Assembly: GCA_030674155.1 (NCBI GenBank)
Contig: CM060322.1
Coordinates: forward strand, 60,889,178-60,901,677
DNA: 12,500 bases
Reading direction: 5' to 3'
Source of the DNA: Stramonita haemastoma
Lineage: Eukaryota; Mollusca; Gastropoda; Neogastropoda; Muricidae
Part shown: piece by piece, positions 1 through 7,799 of the stretch
Numbering within the stretch: the stretch's first letter is position 1
Layout of the letters: each line of letters opens with the position of its first letter
Notes under the pieces: generated by a model
Databases searched by the model: none
Seen by the model: only the letters and a program-made list of their open reading frames with translations
What the model was told of the DNA's origin: nothing
Program-made: the position numbers and the translations under genes

Positions 1-230
1 GGATCTTAAAACGTCTCTGTATCTCAGAATAATCATGATAATTTCCTGACAACGAGAACGCCGTGGGTAAGTTTATTTGTCAGCCGTGGAGCCCATTGCA
101 TGAAGACGTGTTGCCGTGAAGGGAAGATCAGTGGATGTGAGCGCTCTTCTGCCTCCTGCTACATTCCACCTCTGACAGAACTCCTGGCCTTTATGAATTA
201 AACATCTGACATCTGTGTGTGTTCTTGTTT
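1..230. other. unannotated flank, no gene seen
   Basis: This is mixed-composition sequence with no open frame of useful length, no repeat unit and no recognisable element end. It could be downstream flank of the minus-strand locus that ends at 929. Confidence 0.5.
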
Positions 231-385
<155 letters not shown>

Positions 386-492
386 AAAACAGGAAACTAA
401 TAACATCTACAACTGCTAAAAAAAATAATTCAATTCCCCTTTCAACTACACTGACAACAGCAAACCAGTCAAACAAACACAAATATTTATGT

Positions 493-510
493 CGCACGCG
501 CGCACGCACG

Positions 511-551
<41 letters not shown>

Positions 552-605
552 CACACACACATAAACACACACCACCACACGCACACGCACACGCACACAC
601 GCAAA

Positions 606-701
<96 letters not shown>
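493..701. repeat. (CACG)n/(CA)n compound microsatellite
   Basis: A CACG-type start passes into CA repeats, interrupted near 550-606 and again at 666-668. Alternating purine-pyrimidine DNA of this kind can adopt Z-DNA. The Val-Cys and His-Thr frames are artefacts. Confidence 0.97.
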
Positions 702-702
<1 letters not shown>

Positions 703-928
703 TTAAAAAACAAAATAAGAAAAGCTTTTAAAAAGCCATAAACAACGCAAAAACAAAGAATCAGGAAGATCGAAAACAAAACAAAACAAAACAACAACAA
801 AAAACACAAAAAAGCAAACAAAAAAACTCAACATACCAGAAAACCCACAGAACACCCCCCTCAGCCCTTCACGAACCCCCTCCTCACAACACACTCCTCA
901 GAAGGTCCAGCGAGGTCCCCCAGAGGGC
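702..928. other. A-rich then C-rich flank of the Gln-rich locus
   Basis: The first 130 bp is very A-rich on the plus strand and the remainder is GC-richer. It lies directly downstream of the minus-strand stop codon at 929-931, so it may be 3' UTR. I found no AATAAA on the minus strand within it. Confidence 0.4.
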
Positions 929-1603
929 TCAGGACTGGAGCTCCGCCCGTAAGGGGATGAGGCCCACTGGTGACGGCGGCCTTGACCTTGACCCTGACCC
1001 TGACCTATAACCCGCGGCCTGCTGCTGAGGTCGGTGAGCGGAGTGAGGCCGGTGAGCAGAGGCGGCCCGTGACGTCAGTGAGCCACGCGGAGAGGAAGAG
1101 GAAGGGGAAGAGGGAGTTCGGGTGAGGATGCTTTTCAGCAAATCTGGAGATATTAAATCGTAGATCTTCTGAACCAGAGCGGAGCGGGGCTGTTGTGGCG
1201 AGGGGGCCGGCTGGCGGCTGTGGGAGTAGGAAGCTTTAGCAGGAGGCGGCTGCTGCACGGCACGGTAAGGAGATTGCTGTTGCTGCTGCTGCTGATGGTG
1301 ATGGTGAGGATGATACGGATGTCGGTGTTGTTGTGGTTGTGGTTGGTGTTTTGGTCCTGGCTGGTTAAAGCGTTGTGGTTGAGGTTGGTAGGCTGGTTGG
1401 TAGGGTGGGTGTTGGAACTGGTAGGGTTGTTGATAGCGCTGCTGCTGCTGGTGCTGCCTCTTGTAGTGTTGCTGTGACCGCTGGTGGGGTTGATAGTGGG
1501 GTTTGTAGATGACGGTTGGTAATATTGCTGTTGGTGGTGATGTGTTGTTGAGGTTGTTGTTGATGGTGTTGTTGTTGTGTGTGTTGTATACGTTGTTGGT
1601 GTG
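929..1603 (-). CDS. C-terminal Gln/Tyr/His-rich segment of the locus
   Basis: This is one open frame of 224 codons ending at the TGA at 929-931. From about 1510 downward it carries Gln/Tyr/His/Pro-rich sequence with repeated QPY and YQP words, then a His run followed by a Gln run. A short normal-complexity helix-like stretch follows (SALVQKIYDLISPDLLKSIL, about 1130-1190), and a Ser/Arg/Pro-rich tail closes the segment. A helix-forming word between two disordered regions resembles a short interaction motif; that is inference. An internal ATG at 1258 exists, but coding-like sequence clearly starts before it. Confidence 0.5.
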   Translation of the reverse strand, partial: HTNNVYNTHNNNTINNNLNNTSPPTAILPTVIYKPHYQPHQRSQQHYKRQHQQQQRYQQPYQFQHPPYQPAYQPQPQRFNQPGPKHQPQPQQHRHPYHPHHHHQQQQQQQSPYRAVQQPPPAKASYSHSRQPAPSPQQPRSALVQKIYDLISPDLLKSILTRTPSSPSSSSPRGSLTSRAASAHRPHSAHRPQQQAAGYRSGSGSRSRPPSPVGLIPLRAELQS

Positions 1604-2000
1604 TTATGTTGGTGGTGTGTTGTTGTTGTTGGTGGTGTTGTTGTGTTGTTGTGTGTTGTTGTTGTTGATGGTGGGGAGGGTATCGGGGCTGAGGATTGCG
1701 CTGGGGATGATGTCCGTACTGCTGTATTCGCTTAACGTATTGCTGAAAAGGGTTCGGCTTCTTCTGCCCTCCGCTTTGCTGCTGTGGTTGTGGTTGTTGT
1801 TGCTGTGCTGTTGGTGTTGTTGTTGTTGTTGTTGTTGTGGTGTGGATTTTCTTTGTTCTGCTGCTTTTTGCACCGTTGTCGAAAATACTGCTGCAGAGCT
1901 TGTAGTTTTCCTTGTTGCTTTTGTTGCGGTGACTGTTGCTGCTGTGCTGCTGCTGCTGCTGCTGTTTTGCTGGTTGTTGTTGCTGTTTCTGATGCTGTCC
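1604..2000 (-). CDS. Gln/Asn/His-rich body, frames interleaved
   Basis: All three minus frames are open over long parts of this CAG/CAA/CAC-rich stretch, so the true frame is hard to assign. The most protein-like words are QGKLQALQQYFRQRCKKQQ, in one frame at about 1850-1930, and KKPNPFQQYVKRIQQYGHH, in another at about 1690-1770. Both look like charged, aromatic-bearing linkers between Gln runs. Low-complexity Gln tracts of this kind vary in length readily, which would produce apparent frame shifts. Confidence 0.4.
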
Positions 2001-2275
2001 TCACTCTGACGAGGGCTGTTTCGCTGCTGCTGCTGCTGGCTTAGGCCGTGAGGAGGCCGTGAAGCCAGAAAGCATGCGCTCCATCAGACTTCGGCTGGAA
2101 GAGGCGAACCCTGACCCTTGCTGTCGGCCGCTCTGGGGGCAGGGGCAGTAGCGGGGGCCTCTGCCCGCATGAAGGAGTTGAACATATCCTTGCCAGCAGC
2201 CTTGTCGCATGGGTCCGTGAAGAAAGAGCGGAACCAGCTGTTGTGCACTGTAGGGTGAGAGGAGAACGACCCCAC
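2001..2275 (-). CDS. middle coding segment of the Gln-rich locus
   Basis: From about 2275 the coding-like frame differs from the N-terminal one and contains complex sequence (HNSWFRSFFTDPCDKAAGKD, then MFNSFMRAE). Near 2110 it appears to move again into the frame containing SRSLMERMLSGF and a five-Ala run, which meets a TGA at 2001-2003. The start of this segment coincides with a good acceptor-like site ending at 2248, so a short intron from the Gly tract is one explanation of the first frame change. The second change has no obvious intron. Confidence 0.45.
2248..2266 (-). promoter_or_regulatory. possible internal splice acceptor
   Basis: The minus strand reads TTCTCCTCTCACCCTACAG, a good pyrimidine tract and AG exactly where the coding-like frame changes. 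Matching donors (GAG before GTGGTG) exist in the Gly tract and would preserve phase, giving a very short intron. An indel in the G-rich tract is the competing explanation. Confidence 0.35.
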
Positions 2276-2312
2276 CCCTCCATCGATAGGACCCCCTCCT
2301 TCCCTCCCCCGT

Positions 2313-2721
2313 ACAGCCCCAAAGAAGCACCATCCCCTCCTCCACCTCCTCCTCCCCCTCCCCCACCACCTCCTCCTCCTCCTGCCCCAAGGCCTCTCAT
2401 GGAGGGGAGAGCCGCCCCGTCAGACAAGGTCTGCACGTAGACGTCCCACATGCCGGCGATGGAGGGATCGTTGACGCCGTTAGCCCTGAGGTCGGCCAGG
2501 TCGCGGGAGGTCTGTTTGGCCACCTCGTGCAGGAAGGCGTTCCAGTGAGGGTTGGCCGGGGACTTGAGGTCGTAGGGCACGGAGGGCAGGTTGGTGATCC
2601 TGGGCAGGGAGGCCCTGGAGGAAGAGGCTCTGGTGGAGGAGGAGCCTCTGCCCTGACCCCGGCTGAAGGAGGAGGAGGAGGAGGATCTTGCTGAGGACCC
2701 GAAGACTGCTCCACTGACCAT
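2313..2721 (-). CDS. N-terminal coding segment of the Gln-rich locus
   Basis: This is the first coding segment, in the frame of the ATG at 2721. Residues 1-40 are Ser/Arg/Gly-rich and probably disordered. About residues 41-100 have normal complexity (words such as LPSVPYDLKSPANPHWNAF and EVAKQTSRDLADLRANGV, then GMWDVYVQTL) and look like a folded domain. A run of about 16 glycines follows. I know no family match. The frame continues open to the end of the locus region but becomes unconvincing after the Gly tract, where the neighbouring frame takes over. This is the best place in the locus for a database search. Confidence 0.55.
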
Positions 2722-2745
2722 CTCTGTGTGGGGAACAAGAGAGAG
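2722..2745 (-). promoter_or_regulatory. splice acceptor upstream of the Gln-rich locus
   Basis: Read on the minus strand, a pyrimidine-rich tract (TCTCTCTTGTTCC) is followed by CACACAG and then the exon with its ATG 2 nt in. This fits an intron-exon border. It implies at least one upstream exon beyond 2745, which I could not find. Confidence 0.5.
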
Positions 2746-2798
2746 AATGAGAGTGGTGTGGTTGTTACTGCAGTGAAGGAACAGTACAGGTGGTTACA

Positions 2799-3015
2799 TT
2801 GTTCATACACTAAATGTGCAGATGATTGTTCATACACTAAATGTGCAGATGATTGTTCATACACTAAATGGACATATGATTGTTCATACACTAAATATGC
2901 AGATGATTGTTCATACACTAAATATGCAGATGATTGTTCATACACTAAATGTGCAGATGATTGTTCATACACTAAATATGCAGATGATTGTTCATACACT
3001 AAATGGACATGATTA
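2799..3015. repeat. 27 bp minisatellite, about 8 copies
   Basis: The unit contains TTCATACACTAAATG followed by a GCAGATGATTG-like part, repeated every 27 bp with few substitutions (two units read GGACAT instead of TGCAGAT). Because 27 is a multiple of three and the unit lacks stops in several frames, long repetitive ORFs arise on both strands. They are not genes. Confidence 0.95.
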
Positions 3016-3046
3016 TTCATACACTAAATGTACAGATGATGACATT
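3016..3046. repeat. isolated 32 bp-type minisatellite unit
   Basis: After the 27 bp array, one unit of a longer related type (ending ...GATGATGACATT) occurs. It is cut off by the LINE end. The same longer unit resumes at 3634 on the other side of the LINE. Confidence 0.7.
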
Positions 3047-3182
3047 ATTAATAATAAATAATAATAATACATGGAACTTATATAGAGCTATATCTTGTAA
3101 AACAAATCAAAGCGCTTGCATTCGACCTATACATCACACAAGCAATCAATAGCAATCTATGGTCCTAGCAAATCCCAACGTA

Positions 3183-3247
<65 letters not shown>

Positions 3248-3632
3248 CACACACACACGCACGCGCGCGCGCACGCGCGCGCGAAGGCTATACACTTTGG
3301 CAAGTAGATGTTGAAGGCGGGGGCGGACAAGAAAAAATAATAAAATAAAATAAAAACTTAGGTTTGGAATAAGTGTGTCTTGAGGTTGGATTAAAAAGTG
3401 TCATAAGTAGGCTTTTGCCGAAGGGAGAGAGGAAGATCGTTCCAGATCAATGGACCAGAAACAGAGAAAGAGCGGCGGCCAACGGTAGATAGGTTGAATC
3501 TGGGTATTCTTAAGGACAAAGTATCTGCGGCTGAGCGGAGGGAGCGAGAAGGTGTGTACAAGTGAAGACATTCACAGAGGTAGGAAGGTGCAGTTTTGTG
3601 GAGACATTTGTAACAGAGGGTATTGATTATAT
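3047..3632 (-). mobile_element. 5'-truncated L2/CR1-like LINE
   Basis: On the minus strand this is a non-LTR retrotransposon remnant: the C-terminal end of the reverse-transcriptase ORF, a 3' UTR containing a TG/CA microsatellite, then a 3' end (CAAAGCG and CTATATAAGTTCCATG words) with an ATT-rich tail at about 3047-3071. It lies between two blocks of the same minisatellite, so it is an insertion into that array. The 5' end is lost, as usual for incomplete target-primed reverse transcription. No long target-site duplication is evident; at most a few bases (ATT). Confidence 0.8.
3183..3284. repeat. (CA)n with CG-rich end, inside the LINE 3' UTR
   Basis: About 80 bp of CA is followed by an alternating ACGCGCGC stretch with Z-DNA potential. 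It lies between the LINE stop codon and the LINE 3' end. Confidence 0.95.
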
Positions 3633-3639
3633 TATTCAT
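3358..3639 (-). pseudogene. LINE ORF2 C-terminal remnant
   Basis: The translation shows the typical tail of L2/CR1/RTE-type ORF2 proteins: CLHKTAPSYL, then YTPSRSLRSAADTL, then FSVSGPLIWNDLPLSLR. After DTF a one-base deletion shifts the frame; in the next frame SNLKTHLFQT and a TAA at 3358-3360 follow, as expected at the end of these proteins. The upstream catalytic part of the enzyme is absent. The first codons (about 3633-3639) lie in the flanking minisatellite. It is non-functional. Confidence 0.85.
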
Positions 3640-3852
3640 ACACTAAATGAATAGGTGACATTGTTCCTACACTAAATGAACAGATTGTGACATTGTTCAC
3701 ACACTAGATGAATGATGATGATGTTGTTCATATAATAAATGAACCGATGACATTGTTCATACACTAAATGAACAGATGGTGACATTGTTCATACACTAGA
3801 TAAACAGATGATGACATTGTTCATGTACTAAATGAAAAGATAATGGCAGTGT
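3634..3852. repeat. 32 bp degenerate minisatellite, about 7 copies
   Basis: The unit begins TTCATACACTAAATG and ends GACATTG, with period about 32 bp and more variation than the 27 bp array left of the LINE. The first half is shared with the 27 bp unit; the second half is longer. Confidence 0.9.
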
Positions 3853-4094
3853 TTTCTTCGTTTTATTTCTTTGTTTTGCTGCTGCTTCATCTTATAATTA
3901 TGACGTTTCTCTCATGCTGTTCTCACGTAGCTCATTTCAATCTCCCCGCCCCAGTCATACCCAAATTCGTTATGTCGCATCCACAGGGTCAGAAATCCAC
4001 ATCAATGTCAGGCCTCTGTGAGGCTAGCAACCAGAGTGGCCCTGCACTGCTGCTGCGCTGGATCACTTTGGTGGCTCAGTGGTGCCTGTTCTGA
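3843..4094 (+). CDS. small ORF, hydrophobic N-terminus, doubtful
   Basis: This is an 83-codon frame with a very hydrophobic first 25 residues (FFVLLLLHLIIMTFL) that resembles a signal peptide or anchor, followed by an undistinguished hydrophilic part. Its ATG falls inside the last degenerate minisatellite unit and there is no visible promoter or splice context. I recognise no family. The DNA may instead be part of a dispersed repeat; the gene call is weak. Confidence 0.15.
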   Translation: MAVFSSFYFFVLLLLHLIIMTFLSCCSHVAHFNLPAPVIPKFVMSHPQGQKSTSMSGLCEASNQSGPALLLRWITLVAQWCLF

Positions 4095-4116
4095 GCTAAC
4101 ATACACAGGACACCAC
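4079..4116. repeat. imperfect hairpin
   Basis: GTGGTGCCTGT at 4079-4089 pairs with ACAGGACACCAC at 4105-4116 with one bulge, leaving a loop of about 15 nt. A shorter perfect hairpin, GCTCAG-TCG-CTGAGC, lies at about 4161-4175. Either could be foldback ends of a small repeat element. Confidence 0.4.
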
Positions 4117-4230
4117 CAGTCCTACTACCCCCCCTCCCCCCCCTACTAACGACAGTATTAGCTCAGTCGCTGAGCCAGACTGAGTCGCCCACGGCGACCA
4201 CCACAACGACCCTCCAATGACCATCCTCCA

Positions 4231-4371
4231 AGTGGTGGTGGTGGTGGTGGTGGTGGTGGTGGAGTGTGTGCATGCGCGCGCATGTGTGTGTGTGTGTGAG
4301 ACAGACAGACAGACAGACATACAGACAGATAGACAGATAGATGGATAGATAGATCGATAGATCGATAGATC

Positions 4372-4432
<61 letters not shown>

Positions 4433-4434
4433 GC

Positions 4435-4473
<39 letters not shown>
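4231..4473. repeat. GGT / TG / GACA / GATA / GACA compound microsatellite
   Basis: Five blocks run on in order: GGT (4232-4262), TG (about 4275-4298), GACA (4299-4324), GATA with a few GATC variants (to about 4432), and GACA again (to 4472). GATA/GACA mixtures are the Bkm type of satellite. Confidence 0.97.
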
Positions 4474-5004
4474 GAGGGGTGTCGAGGGCACATGACTAAA
4501 GATACAGAAAAATACAAAAACTGATAGAAATACTTGACACTAGAACGCAATGAATATGACAACAGATTAACCTACCTGAACAAAAATGAACGAATATAAT
4601 TATGTACAAGTGCCAGTGTGTGTATGTTTGTTTGTGTGTGTGTGTATGTGTATGTGTGCGCGTGTGTATGTGTGCGCGGGCGTGCGGTGTGTGTGTGTAT
4701 GTGTGTGCGTGTTTCAAATAGAATAACCACAGCGATAAAACAACAAACACCCAAAACAGACAGCAACAAATAGAAATCAAAGACAACACAAGAACGGGCG
4801 CAGTTCAACAAGTCGTTTTGAACATTCAGACATAACATTCTGCAACGTCTAATCTCACACATCAAAGCCGGGGCCAACACCAGTTACGTTTCCTTGTAGA
4901 CAATGGAAGGAGGGGGGGGGGAGGAGGAGAGACAAAGGAGAGGGGGGAAGGGGAGCAGTTGAGCGAAGACAAAGGTACTAAATTTGAGGAGAACAATGCC
5001 CCAT
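4474..5004. repeat. AT-rich spacer with a (TG)n tract, no gene
   Basis: It contains a TG/TATG/GCGTG alternating tract at 4617-4713 and otherwise unique-looking A-rich sequence, then a G run near 4912-4921. I see no supported gene; the Thr-His frames derive from the TG tract. Confidence 0.7.
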
Positions 5005-5339
<335 letters not shown>

Positions 5340-5404
5340 TGGCTTCAAAAGACTAACACCAGCACAGCCCCGTCATCTCCGACACGAGAACAAATCCTTC
5401 CCTA

Positions 5405-5541
5405 TGATTGGCCACAGCTTCCCCCGACCCTGCGCCACCAGTTACGTCATGTCGTCATCACGTCACGCCTGCTGCACTGACGTCACATTCATCGCTCATC
5501 TGTGAGCCATTGCTTAGGACAATGGTCCTTAACTATAAAAG
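5405..5541 (+). promoter_or_regulatory. candidate CCAAT / CRE / TATA promoter
   Basis: In order there is an inverted CCAAT box (TGATTGGCCA, 5405-5414), a TTACGTCA CRE-like site (5442-5449), a CGTCA half-site (5461-5465), a perfect palindromic CRE TGACGTCA (5478-5485) and a TATA box TATAAAAG (5534-5541). The first three element types sit about 50-130 bp upstream of the TATA box, as in many CREB/ATF-driven RNA polymerase II promoters. A start site near 5563 would be predicted. A second TATAAAAC occurs at 5580-5587. The target gene is unclear, so chance clustering is possible. Confidence 0.4.
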
Positions 5542-5573
5542 AAATAATGATAAGTTAATAACCAGGCCTCGGG

Positions 5574-5738
5574 ATGCGTTATAAAACTGCAATCTACATG
5601 AGTGGGTGGGTTTGCTTGTTTTGGATTGTTTTTGTTGGGGTTTTTTCGGGGGAGGGGTTAGGGGGATGTTACTTTTGTTCAGGAGTCTGTCATTGTGACA
5701 CTAAGCAGTTCTTCCAGTTCAGAAACATGACGTTGTGA
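5574..5738 (+). CDS. small Cys-rich ORF with signal-like N-terminus, doubtful
   Basis: A 54-codon ORF starts with the first ATG after the predicted start site of the CCAAT/CRE/TATA cluster; a second in-frame ATG is at 5598. A hydrophobic stretch (WVCLFWIVFVGVF) is followed by GGCYFCSGVCHC, four cysteines spaced C-x2-C-x3-C-x-C, and an aromatic tail. The last third overlaps the first minisatellite units (from 5691), which argues against a conserved protein. Secreted-peptide layout is inference from hydrophobicity only. I recognise no family, and it may well be a chance ORF. Confidence 0.18.
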   Translation: MRYKTAIYMSGWVCLFWIVFVGVFSGEGLGGCYFCSGVCHCDTKQFFQFRNMTL

Positions 5739-5911
5739 CTTTGAAAAGTTCCCTCAGTGTAGGAACATGTCACTGTGGCACTGTGCAGTTCCTTTACTTC
5801 CGGATCAAGCCGTTGTGACACGAGGCAGTTAAGGAACTAGTCGTTTTGACACTGAAAAGTTCCTTCAGTTCTGCAACTTGTTGCTGTGACACTGAGCAAA
5901 TCTGCCTTCTT
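5691..5911. repeat. degenerate 40 bp minisatellite, about 5.5 copies
   Basis: Units start at 5691, 5731, 5771, 5811, 5842 and 5882. Each opens with a CGTTGTGACACTGAGCAGTT-like core followed by CCTTCAGTT-like and GAACATGT-like parts. Unit four has lost 9 bp (31 bp). Units are roughly 60-70% alike by eye, so the array is old. Confidence 0.85.
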
Positions 5912-6342
5912 GTATGAAAGGAAGAACAACTGTCAATACCACCCATGCAACAACCACAAGAGCTGCAGCAAAAACCGGGACAACAGTCTCTGAAATGCGT
6001 GGCAATACGTACATGCACACGCATACTGATGACCTAAAGCAGCGAAGGAAACAGTATACAGTCCCAGTAGTCAATTTCAGCAGTGCAGTCACTGGAATAT
6101 TGTTAGAACATTCAGAACCAACAGACAACACCAATGTAAAGATAAACATGGCTCACACTTATTTCGCAAGAGATACCAGTCCCCACCATTTATCAATAAA
6201 CGTTATATCATAGAAAAACAACACAGAATGAAATTAAGTGCAAGTAAGCAAATACAACTCGGTTTTTGTTACAAGAATGATTTCCAATGATTGGAGAAAA
6301 GCCTAAAAGTTTGACGATGGCATTTTAGGTTTATTTTTTCAC
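5912..6342. other. spacer, no supported gene
   Basis: The region is unique-looking and A-rich. A 99-codon plus-strand frame (5914-6213) has ordinary composition but no recognisable motif, no splice context and no homologue I know. I treat it as a chance ORF. Confidence 0.5.
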
Positions 6343-6687
<345 letters not shown>

Positions 6688-6817
6688 CAGATAAAAGACA
6701 GACAGACAAGCAGAGTACACTCTCTCTAAATCTCCTTCCATTCCTTTCCCCAGACAGGACAGACCTTGCCCCAAGAACGTGATCCACTGTCATTGTCATA
6801 ACGCCATTACATCAGAA

Positions 6818-7230
6818 AGAAAAGACAGGATAAAAAAGAATGGCAACAATTAGGACATAGCCGCCCAGAAACTGATCTCTTTATGACATTGTACAGGCCA
6901 CAGTAAGCATGGCTAAAGACATTGCGACTTTTCAGCGTAAGCTAAACAAGCTAAACAAATGCTCGCAGGCTTTCCCAAATGACCACACTCTTCCTCTCCC
7001 TGTTACGCAGTGAGGGTTGATGTGACCACACTCTGATAGTGCTAACAGGGCAGCCCCGCCTTCATCACCACCCCCCTCACGTCTGCACACTGTCTGGCCG
7101 GCAGGGGGGAGATAAACTGGCGGTAAACGGACATGACAGAATAACTGTCCACTGCAGACCAGTGTGGAAGGTTAACTAGCTCAGGGCAGCCCCCTTCTGT
7201 GGAGTCCTGTAGCTCTGTGGGTAGAACAGT
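6818..7230 (+). repeat. R repeat, left copy of an inverted pair
   Basis: This stretch matches the reverse complement of 10058-10462 at roughly 80-85% by eye, with small indels. Shared words include CAACAATTAGGACA, AACTGATCTCTTTATGA, TGATAGTGCTAACAGGGC and AGATAAACTGGCGG. An ATG-led stretch at 6909 (MAKDIATFQRKLNK) has a near-identical partner in the other copy, but here the frame stops after about 35 codons. I do not recognise the element; dispersed repeat or long terminal inverted repeat are both possible. Confidence 0.85.
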
Positions 7231-7272
7231 CACCAGGAAAGCAACTCGTTCTTGACTGTGTTCAATTCAGGG
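7207..7272 (+). repeat. tRNA-like sequence with A and B box words
   Basis: TAGCTCTGTGGGTAGAACA (from 7210) resembles a tRNA D-arm/A box, and GTGTTCAATTC (7258-7268) resembles a degenerate B box at plausible spacing. The acceptor ends do not pair convincingly, so this is a SINE head or a tRNA relic rather than a gene. It overlaps the end of R, and the other R copy keeps only the A-box part. Confidence 0.4.
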
Positions 7273-7616
7273 CACAGACAGCTGTAGTTTCAGCATTCCC
7301 CACTATTAGCATTACATTGCATGCACAGAAGGCACTATTTACTTTTGTGTGCATGCACATCTGCACAGGAGGAAGCTGGTTGCAAACTCTTCAGTGGTGC
7401 CCCCACGGTCCTCTGCAGGGACTATGAAACAGGTGAAGGTGATGGTGACCTATGCACCAGCAATCTCAGAGGGAAAAAGAGAGAGCACAGACACACATAC
7501 ACTTTATATGCATGCATGCATGTACAGACATGCAAACAGAGATGTACAGACACACAAACAGATAGACAGACTGAAGGAAGTGGAGGTATCACATGGGGAA
7601 GCATGCTCCCAGAACT

Positions 7617-7617
<1 letters not shown>
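7273..7617. other. spacer upstream of the 307-codon gene
   Basis: This is mixed sequence with no supported gene and a short GACAGA-like stretch near 7548-7572. Frames on the plus strand run into the downstream CT tract and are not convincing. Confidence 0.5.
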
Positions 7618-7618
<1 letters not shown>

Positions 7619-7659
<41 letters not shown>

Positions 7660-7669
7660 CTCTCTCCTC

Positions 7670-7712
<43 letters not shown>
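7619..7712. repeat. (CT)n microsatellite
   Basis: About 95 bp of CT with a few CTCC and CTTC interruptions ends about 90 bp before the ATG of the downstream gene. It also extends that gene's reading frame upstream artificially. Confidence 0.97.
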
Positions 7713-7713
<1 letters not shown>

Positions 7714-7799
7714 GCTCTCGAGTGATCTCCCTTGAAGGTAGGCAGGAAGAAAATTTTGCTGTGACGAATTTATCAAAAAATACATATTTATCCAAAACC

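Larger units (their letters stand above)
929..2721 (-). pseudogene. Ser/Gly/Gln/His/Tyr-rich protein locus, frame-disrupted
   Basis: I do not recognise the protein. Read on the minus strand, coding-like sequence begins at an ATG at 2721 in a good Kozak context (G at -3, G at +4), only 2 nt after a splice-acceptor-like sequence. It ends at a TGA at 929-931. In order it shows a Ser/Arg-rich start, a complex domain-like stretch, a Gly tract, a second complex stretch, a long Gln/Asn/His-rich body and a basic Ser/Pro-rich C-terminus. No single frame is open throughout; the convincing segments occupy different frames and switch at least four times. Short introns, length errors in the many triplet and homopolymer runs, or genuine decay could each explain this. 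The composition is clearly protein-like (KQQ, YQP, HPY, QQQY words), unlike the other long frames here. It is labelled pseudogene because the frame is broken as given, but a live gene with sequencing indels is equally possible. Further 5' exons would lie above 2722; I could not identify any. Confidence 0.5.

Noticed and set aside
2001..2003. In-frame TGA between two Gln-rich stretches as a recoded (selenocysteine or readthrough) codon
   Set aside because: The frame is ambiguous on both sides and other frames are more convincing just below it. No supporting RNA structure could be identified.
1193..2044. Long Leu/Val/Cys-rich plus-strand frames
   Set aside because: They are the complement of the Gln/Asn/His-rich minus-strand coding segments.
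2397..3061. Repetitive frames with 9-residue periods (for example CADDCSYTK)
   Set aside because: The 27 bp minisatellite has a length divisible by three, so several frames stay open by construction. There is no start context or non-repeat coding part.
2799..3852. CRISPR-like array
   Set aside because: Units are contiguous tandem copies without unique spacers, and the genome is eukaryotic.
5914..6213. 99-codon plus-strand ORF
   Set aside because: It has no motif, no conserved-type composition and no splice or promoter support of its own.
7042..7233. 63-codon minus-strand ORF
   Set aside because: It lies inside the R repeat, antisense to the ATG-led block, and is not kept in the other R copy.
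7207..7272. Functional tRNA gene
   Set aside because: The A-box word is good but the B box is degenerate and the ends do not form an acceptor stem.
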